NCBI GenBank assembly: GCA_009773315.1
Contig: WRPE01000002.1
Span: 43,014 to 107,013 of the forward strand
Length of the DNA stretch: 64,000 nt
Source of the DNA: Syntrophaceae bacterium
GTDB taxonomy: Bacteria > Desulfobacterota > Syntrophia > Syntrophales > Smithellaceae
Reading direction: 5' to 3'
Shown here: one piece after another, positions 58,542 through 64,000 of the stretch
Layout of the letters: every line of letters begins with the position of its first letter
How positions within the stretch are numbered: the first letter of the stretch is position 1
Position numbers and translations under genes: made by a program
The notes under the pieces: model-generated
Databases searched by the model: none
What the model was told of the DNA's origin: nothing
The model's input: only the letters and a program-made list of their open reading frames with translations

Positions 58542-59234
58542 TCACAGATTAAAATGGTGCTGATGTTCACGAAGCCAGCGCCGCTGCGCCTTGTAATCCG
58601 GAATCACTTCTATCACTAAGTTCCAGAATTTTGAAGAATGATTTTTCTCCCGGATGTGCATCAGTTCATGCACCACCACATAGTCAATTACTTGACGCGG
58701 CACCATGATCAGGCGGAAGCTGAATGATAAATTATTATCTTCCGAGCAGGACCCCCAGCGCCTCTCGGCGGATGTTATCCGAAGGCCGCTTGACGTAAGC
58801 TTAAGCATGCTGATGTAAAAATCAACTCGTTCACTTAAATATTGCCGTGCTTTTTTCTTATACCAGGAAATAAAGCAGTGTTTTTTCATTTCTGTGTTTT
58901 CGGGGCAGTTCAGGAAAAAGCGGTTATTCCAAAAAATAACGCCTGTATTTTCCAGTGGTTCAAAAAAGGCTTCCAGGGGATAGGCTTGGCCCAGATAATA
59001 AAAATTTTCACCGGTGACGTATTCTTTTTTCTTATGCAAAGGCAGAAGTTCAGCTTGCTTGCGCATGGCCCGATCAATCCAGGTCTGTTTTTCTTCAACA
59101 AATCGGTTGATTTCCGCGACAGGTGTAAAGTAAGGCGCGTAAATCATGAGTTCCGAGTTGTCGCCGATTTGCAACGAAATCGTTTTCTTGCGTTTGCGGC
59201 TGCGTTTCAGATTGTATTGAATATTCATAAGCAC
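58542..59234 (-). CDS. M48/YgjP-type metallopeptidase family
   Basis: ERRWGSCSEDNNLSFSFRLIMVPRQVIDYVVVHELMHIREKNHSSKFW. Confidence 0.9.
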   Translation of the reverse strand: MLMNIQYNLKRSRKRKKTISLQIGDNSELMIYAPYFTPVAEINRFVEEKQTWIDRAMRKQAELLPLHKKKEYVTGENFYYLGQAYPLEAFFEPLENTGVIFWNNRFFLNCPENTEMKKHCFISWYKKKARQYLSERVDFYISMLKLTSSGLRITSAERRWGSCSEDNNLSFSFRLIMVPRQVIDYVVVHELMHIREKNHSSKFWNLVIEVIPDYKAQRRWLREHQHHFNL

Positions 59235-59343
59235 CTTATGTTTTCAGTATAGAATGCAAGCCCTGATGAGTCAAGGGAAAGGGTTTTTACTTGCTGTCCA
59301 ATCAGTAATAATGCTACAATTAAATAAAATAAGGAGGCTTGAA

Positions 59344-60249
59344 ATGAAGAGAAAGGCTATTCTTTTCCTGGCAGTTGTCATGATACTTTTTTCTGTGTCT
59401 CTTGTAAATAGTTCCGGCTGGCAATTAAAAGATATGGGAGTCGGCATCTATGATGACGCGGCTTACGATAAGGAACTGCGGATTGTGGAAAAGAGAAATA
59501 CCTGGTCCATGCAGGAGTTGCAGAGCAGAAGCGCGCTAATTGGACGCGGCAAGGTGTTTGGCGCGTGGCTGGTGGGTCCTCCGGTCAATACCTACTTGAA
59601 TAAGAACGGTGTTGCGGAATACGGCTACAAGTATCGTCTGACCGACCCGAAGGGTCAATCCATCGTTGCCGGCCCGCATGGCTTTTATATGCCGGGCTTT
59701 ACGACAACAGGCATCAATGTCGGAGTGGTCGGAAACTGGAGAATCGATTATATGCTCTGGCATAGAAGCACAGAGCAGGTTACGCCGATTGGTTCAATAG
59801 AGTTTAAAATTACTGATGGAGCGACAGCAAAACCTGTCCAAACCGGCTGGCAATTAAAAGACATGGGAGTTGGTATCTATGATGATGCGGCTTACGATAA
59901 GGAATTGCGGATTGTGGAAAAGAGAAATACCTGGTCCATACAGGAATTGCAGAGCAGAGGCGCGCTAATTGGACGCGGCAAGGTGTTTGGCGTGTGGCTG
60001 GTTGGCCCTCCGGTCAGTTCCTATCTGAATAAACATGGTCAGGCTGAATACGCTTATAAGTATCGCTTAACAGACCCCAAAGGTAACTCCAGCGTCTTTG
60101 GCCCGCATGGCTTTTATTCGCCAGGCTTTACGACAATTTTCATTAACACCTGGATTGCCGGAAACTGGAAAGTCGAATTCACGATCTGGCAGAGAAGCAC
60201 GCAACAGGATACACCGATCGGGACAATCGATTTCAAAATTACGGATTAG
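59344..60249 (+). CDS. Secreted protein made of two near-identical tandem 143-aa repeats
   Basis: Signal peptide MKRKAILFLAVVMILFSVSLVNSSG followed by two copies of GWQLKDMGVGIYDDAAYDKELRIVEKRNTWS... Confidence 0.8.
   Translation: MKRKAILFLAVVMILFSVSLVNSSGWQLKDMGVGIYDDAAYDKELRIVEKRNTWSMQELQSRSALIGRGKVFGAWLVGPPVNTYLNKNGVAEYGYKYRLTDPKGQSIVAGPHGFYMPGFTTTGINVGVVGNWRIDYMLWHRSTEQVTPIGSIEFKITDGATAKPVQTGWQLKDMGVGIYDDAAYDKELRIVEKRNTWSIQELQSRGALIGRGKVFGVWLVGPPVSSYLNKHGQAEYAYKYRLTDPKGNSSVFGPHGFYSPGFTTIFINTWIAGNWKVEFTIWQRSTQQDTPIGTIDFKITD
59416..60246 (+). repeat. In-frame tandem duplication, period 429 bp
   Basis: Second unit starts at 59845, 429 bp after 59416; high nucleotide identity along the unit. 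Confidence 0.88.
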
Positions 60250-60261
60250 AGGCATTATTGA

Positions 60262-60606
60262 ATGGAACAGAGCGATAAACGCCCCTGGGGCTACTTTGAA
60301 GTATTATCGGATATGGGAGATCATAAAGTAAAACGGATTGTTGTCGCGCCAGGCGGCAGCCTGAGTTTGCAACGCCACAAACTGCGTTCGGAGCACTGGT
60401 ATGCCGTTTCCGGTGAGGGTGTGGCGACCATTGACGGCAAAACTTTTTCTCTGCGCGGCGGTACAGCGGCTGACATACCTCAAGGCGCGACCCACCGTCT
60501 GGAGAACCTATCCGGTATCGATCTGGTCATCATCGAAGTCCAGACAGGCACGTATTTCGGCGAAGACGATATTGAAAGGCTGGAAGATAAGTACGGCCGA
60601 GCTTGA
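60262..60606 (+). CDS. Cupin/mannose-6-phosphate isomerase type II C-terminal domain protein
   Basis: RPWGYFEVLSDMGDHKVKRIVVAPGGSLSLQRHKLRSEHWYAVSGEGVATIDG...IPQGATHRLEN. Confidence 0.92.
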   Translation: MEQSDKRPWGYFEVLSDMGDHKVKRIVVAPGGSLSLQRHKLRSEHWYAVSGEGVATIDGKTFSLRGGTAADIPQGATHRLENLSGIDLVIIEVQTGTYFGEDDIERLEDKYGRA

Positions 60607-60682
60607 TCAACATCAATGAGCGCAGGGGTTGCAAAGAACCAGGCTATCTTCATAAGTCATGGGACAGACGGCACAAATAATA

Positions 60683-60742
60683 TTGACAGATTAATCTCCA
60701 TCGGCTATATTGCAGTTGTATTGCAACATGGCCGATGGAGAT
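60683..60742 (+). promoter_or_regulatory. Sigma70-type promoter with 12-bp inverted repeat, upstream of DUF4143 ATPase
   Basis: TTGACA (60683-60688) N17 TATATT (60706-60711); ATCTCCATCGGC (60694-60705) / GCCGATGGAGAT (60731-60742). Confidence 0.65.
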
Positions 60743-60747
60743 TTTAA

Positions 60748-61971
60748 ATGTACCACACAAGAACGCTCGAAAAATATTTTATTCAGGCCTCCCGTCAATT
60801 TCCGGTATCCCTGGTTACCGGCGCGCGGCAAGTGGGCAAGACAACCTTCCTGCAGCACTTAATCGGCAATGACAGAACCTATGTTACACTCGATGATCCG
60901 CTGGTTTTAAATCTTGCCAAGAACGATCCGGCCCTTTTCATGCAGCGCTTTCCCGCTCCGCTTTTGATTGACGAAATTCAGTACGCCCCTGAATTGCTTC
61001 CCTATATCAAGATGGAATCCGACAAACAACGAAAAACTGCTCTTTACTGGCTGACCGGTTCGCAGCAGTTTCATCTCATGAAAGGGGTTTCAGAATCGCT
61101 TGCCGGACGTGTCGGCATCGTGCAATTGCTTGGTTTTTCACGCCGGGAGATGAGCGGCCTGAGCGAAACATCCACGCCGTTCCTTCCACTACCCAAAGAG
61201 ATCGACCGGCGGTTGAAGTCGGGCGGGACCGTCACACTCAAAGACCTCTACAACATCATCTGGCGCGGCTCTTTTCCGGCCATAGCTATCTCGAAAAATA
61301 AAGATCGCGATCTATTCTATCGTTCTTACGTTCAAACCTACCTGCAAAGAGATGTGCGGGATCTGGCGCGTGTCGGCGACGAAATGGCTTTTCTTAGATT
61401 CTTGCGCACGGCGGCGGCGCGGACAGGCCAGCTTCTCAATCTGGCGGAAATGGCGCGCGATGTGGACATTTCCTACAACACAGCCAAAAGCTGGCTTTCA
61501 ATCCTGCAAGCCTCCGGTCTTGTGTACCTGCTCGAACCTTATTTCACAAACGTCACCAAACGGTTGGTCAAAACATCCAAACTATATTTTCTTGATACCG
61601 GCCTGTGCGCATGGCTGACCGAATGGTCAAGTCCGGAAACTCTGGAAGCCGGTGCTTTTTCCGGAGCGATTCTGGAGAGCTGGATCTTTGTCGAAATTCT
61701 CAAATCGTGGCTGCACAGCGGGCAGACGCCGCCTTTTTATTACTATCGCGACAAAGATGGCAAAGAAATTGATTTGCTGATCATACGCGACAATACCATC
61801 TACCCGCTGGAATTCAAAAAAACCTCTTCGCCCGACAAAAAGGCTGTTCAGCATTTTTCTTTATTGGAAAAGCTCAATTTGAAAGTCGGCCACGGCGGTG
61901 TTATTTGCCTGTCAACTCAGTCCCTGCCGATCAATGCCGGTGTTTCATCTATACCGGTTAGTGCGATTTAG
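60748..61971 (+). CDS. AAA ATPase with DUF4143 C-terminal domain
   Basis: FPVSLVTGARQVGKTTFLQHLIG, PLLIDEIQYAPELLPYIK, RDKDGKEIDLLI. Confidence 0.93.
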   Translation: MYHTRTLEKYFIQASRQFPVSLVTGARQVGKTTFLQHLIGNDRTYVTLDDPLVLNLAKNDPALFMQRFPAPLLIDEIQYAPELLPYIKMESDKQRKTALYWLTGSQQFHLMKGVSESLAGRVGIVQLLGFSRREMSGLSETSTPFLPLPKEIDRRLKSGGTVTLKDLYNIIWRGSFPAIAISKNKDRDLFYRSYVQTYLQRDVRDLARVGDEMAFLRFLRTAAARTGQLLNLAEMARDVDISYNTAKSWLSILQASGLVYLLEPYFTNVTKRLVKTSKLYFLDTGLCAWLTEWSSPETLEAGAFSGAILESWIFVEILKSWLHSGQTPPFYYYRDKDGKEIDLLIIRDNTIYPLEFKKTSSPDKKAVQHFSLLEKLNLKVGHGGVICLSTQSLPINAGVSSIPVSAI

Positions 61972-61979
61972 AATGAGGG

Positions 61980-62411
61980 GTGATGATGAAGATTGCAAAA
62001 TACGAAGATTACAAAGTAGGGGATAAGGCCGAGCACACCAAAACCGTCACGGAGGCGGATGTTGCATTCTTCGCGGAGATTTCCGGCGATTTCAATCCTC
62101 TTCACATGAACGAAGAGTTTGCCCAAAAAAGCCAGTTTGGGAAGAGGGTCGTTCATGGTTGTTTTTCATCCGCGCTCATTTCCGCCGTCATCGGGATGAA
62201 ATTGCCGGGGCCCGGAGCGCTTTATGTCTCCCAAACAAGTAATTTCCGAAAGCCCGTTTTTTTAGGGGATACCTTGACAGCCGCGGCGGAAGTATCAGAG
62301 AAGTTCACGAAAAAAGAGGGTATGTTAAAATTTCTTAAGCTCAGCACTGTCGTCGCAAATCAAAACGGGGTCGTCGTCACTGACGGGGAAGCGCTTGTCA
62401 TCATTATGTGA
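61980..62411 (+). CDS. MaoC-family dehydratase ((R)-specific enoyl-CoA hydratase-like)
   Basis: KTVTEADVAFFAEISGDFNPLHMNEEFAQKSQFGKRVVHGCFSSALISAVIGMKLPGPGALYVSQ. Confidence 0.92.
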   Translation: MMMKIAKYEDYKVGDKAEHTKTVTEADVAFFAEISGDFNPLHMNEEFAQKSQFGKRVVHGCFSSALISAVIGMKLPGPGALYVSQTSNFRKPVFLGDTLTAAAEVSEKFTKKEGMLKFLKLSTVVANQNGVVVTDGEALVIIM

Positions 62412-62516
62412 AAACACCCGCCCCGCATGAAGTAACTTAATTTCTTAAGGGCGTTGTCATTGGTCCCCCAGGAATTCCCGCCGGAATTCCGAGGTAATAT
62501 AAATCTATTCCCTTTA

Positions 62517-63857
62517 TTACTCTTGTTGCCTCCTCACGAACACAAAGTCTCCACCTTCATCGCCTGCCTCACTGATTGCTCCGTACAACGGCATCTGGTT
62601 ATTCGGTGAGTTATTGATCACGGCCTCCTTGAAGCTGACGAAGAGTTTTTGAGCATCCAAGTAATTTTCCTTGTTTTCACGTAACCTCTTTGCCAAATAC
62701 TCTACAAAGACACTCCGATCTGGCACGGTCTTGAGCGAACCGCTTGTGATCGCCTTGCGACTCTGCATCTCGTAAATTTTTTCAATGGAGGCATTGGGGC
62801 TGGTAAAGGCTTCCCTTACCTTGAATATTCCACCTGAGAAACATGCGTCGGCAACAAGAAGTACGTGTTTAGCCTTAAGTGCGCGGATATAATTGCGTAT
62901 TGTGCTGTTAGGTATCCAGTCAGTTGGATTATTTATTCCACTTGCATCTCTCGGCAACCAGTATCCCTCTTTCATATCATCCATCCAGACGCCATGTCCT
63001 GCATAAAATATTAATAGGTTGTCGTTTTCTGAAAGTTTTTTGCGCAGATCATTGAATGTTGTTCCAATGGTCTTTCTATCCGGGTTTTTTAAGAAAACAA
63101 TATTTTTATCGTCAAAAGTGTAGCGTTTGATCAGAATATTTTTGATTGCAATAGCATCCGCAATCGGGTGATCCAGATTATTGATCTCCCTGCTGGAGTA
63201 ATCTTGCACGGCAATTATGAGTGCATGGTATTTGCCGGTGTTAATTGTTACCGTTGCTACAGGTTTCTTGATTTCTATATCCGGCTTTTGTACAACTTTT
63301 ACAATCTCCCGTGTTATTGAAAAAGTCCTTGTAATTGATTTACGCTGGGTGTCCGTGGCAGAAACAGTAATTTGATTTTTTCCAGGCACCAGCAAAACCT
63401 CAGACGAAAATTGCCCTTGATCATCAAGAGCCGCCTGTTGGCCATTAACAAGGACTTCTGCTACACCACTGCCACCTGTCGCGACACCTGTTATGGCGAG
63501 GGTTGAAGATTTTAAGACTACTTTCAAGCCTCTATCAATCTCAGGTGATGTAATTGAAATGGAAATAGGTTGATCTGTTTTTATTTCCGGGGACGGGACT
63601 GACGTAGTTGGAGGTTGTATGACCGGCACAGGAGTTGAATGCGCTTGTGTCGGTTGAAACGATTTTAAGTCAAAATGAACTTCTCGATCACTATGTGTAT
63701 CATTTCTATAAGCTACTTCTGAATCTTCATGTCCAGCAAGAGTCATTTTATAATATTCCGCTGCCCAATTACTTTTCCCAGAGGGTAATGACATTGTACA
63801 TGGAGTTATGCAATTCAGAGGTTTTAAGGAATCTTGTGAAGGCCCAGCGTAAACCAA
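62517..63857 (-). CDS. Caspase-family (peptidase C14) protein with N-terminal PEGA-like remnant; 5' end uncertain
   Basis: YHALIIAVQDYSSREINNLDHPIADAIAIKNIL..., LLIFYAGHGVWMDDMKEGYWLPRDA (His), VLLVADACFSGGIF (Cys). Confidence 0.88.
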   Translation of the reverse strand: MVYAGPSQDSLKPLNCITPCTMSLPSGKSNWAAEYYKMTLAGHEDSEVAYRNDTHSDREVHFDLKSFQPTQAHSTPVPVIQPPTTSVPSPEIKTDQPISISITSPEIDRGLKVVLKSSTLAITGVATGGSGVAEVLVNGQQAALDDQGQFSSEVLLVPGKNQITVSATDTQRKSITRTFSITREIVKVVQKPDIEIKKPVATVTINTGKYHALIIAVQDYSSREINNLDHPIADAIAIKNILIKRYTFDDKNIVFLKNPDRKTIGTTFNDLRKKLSENDNLLIFYAGHGVWMDDMKEGYWLPRDASGINNPTDWIPNSTIRNYIRALKAKHVLLVADACFSGGIFKVREAFTSPNASIEKIYEMQSRKAITSGSLKTVPDRSVFVEYLAKRLRENKENYLDAQKLFVSFKEAVINNSPNNQMPLYGAISEAGDEGGDFVFVRRQQE

Positions 63858-63895
63858 TGCACCAGAGGGTGTGGAGGTAAATATTGCTTTAATGG

Positions 63896-63912
63896 GTTCA
63901 TTATGAACCCCT
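63896..63912. repeat. Palindrome GGGTTCAT-T-ATGAACCC
   Basis: 8-bp perfect arms around one base, at the apparent 5' break of the caspase-family gene. Confidence 0.6.
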
Positions 63913-64000
63913 CCCCATTGTCAAGACAAAAAATATACAAAGTTAAGGTGTGTTCAATAAGCCTGCACGTTGTTTAAAAAATCCTTTTCCCTTTACTCAT

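Overview
This 64 kb window looks like a bacterial chromosome, probably an anaerobic deltaproteobacterium/Desulfobacterota of the syntrophic acyl-CoA-degrading kind. That affiliation is inferred from gene content only. At the left edge is a type III-like restriction-modification locus: a helicase/nuclease, a KilA-N protein and an adenine methyltransferase carrying an in-frame DUF559-type nuclease insert flanked by inverted repeats. Next comes a large acyl-CoA block: enoyl-CoA hydratases, thiolase, CoA-transferases, acyl-CoA dehydrogenases and a Na+-translocating glutaconyl-CoA-decarboxylase-type cluster. The rest includes a MATE/HxlR divergent pair, a MoxR-VWA pair, a 1412-aa dikinase-like protein that seems to lack the PEP-binding barrel, a GAPDH-like protein, split ADP-forming acyl-CoA synthetase subunits, methylmalonyl-CoA mutase, pyruvoyl arginine decarboxylase, truA, mgtE, amtB-glnK behind a textbook sigma54 promoter, a 2-hydroxyacyl-CoA dehydratase-type cluster, a FeoA-FeoB fusion, a DUF4143 ATPase and a caspase-family protein. 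The most interesting observations are genome-scar signals absent from the ORF track: (1) the nuclease insert inside mod; (2) an 86-bp direct repeat, a relic of an acyl-CoA dehydrogenase 3' end, bounding about 8.6 kb that holds the decarboxylase cluster; (3) a tiny 47-aa decarboxylase accessory-subunit ORF with a frameshifted second copy 3.5 kb upstream; (4) relics of an Old Yellow Enzyme gene and of a small ORF interrupted by one in-frame stop. No rRNA, tRNA, CRISPR array or intact transposase was recognised.
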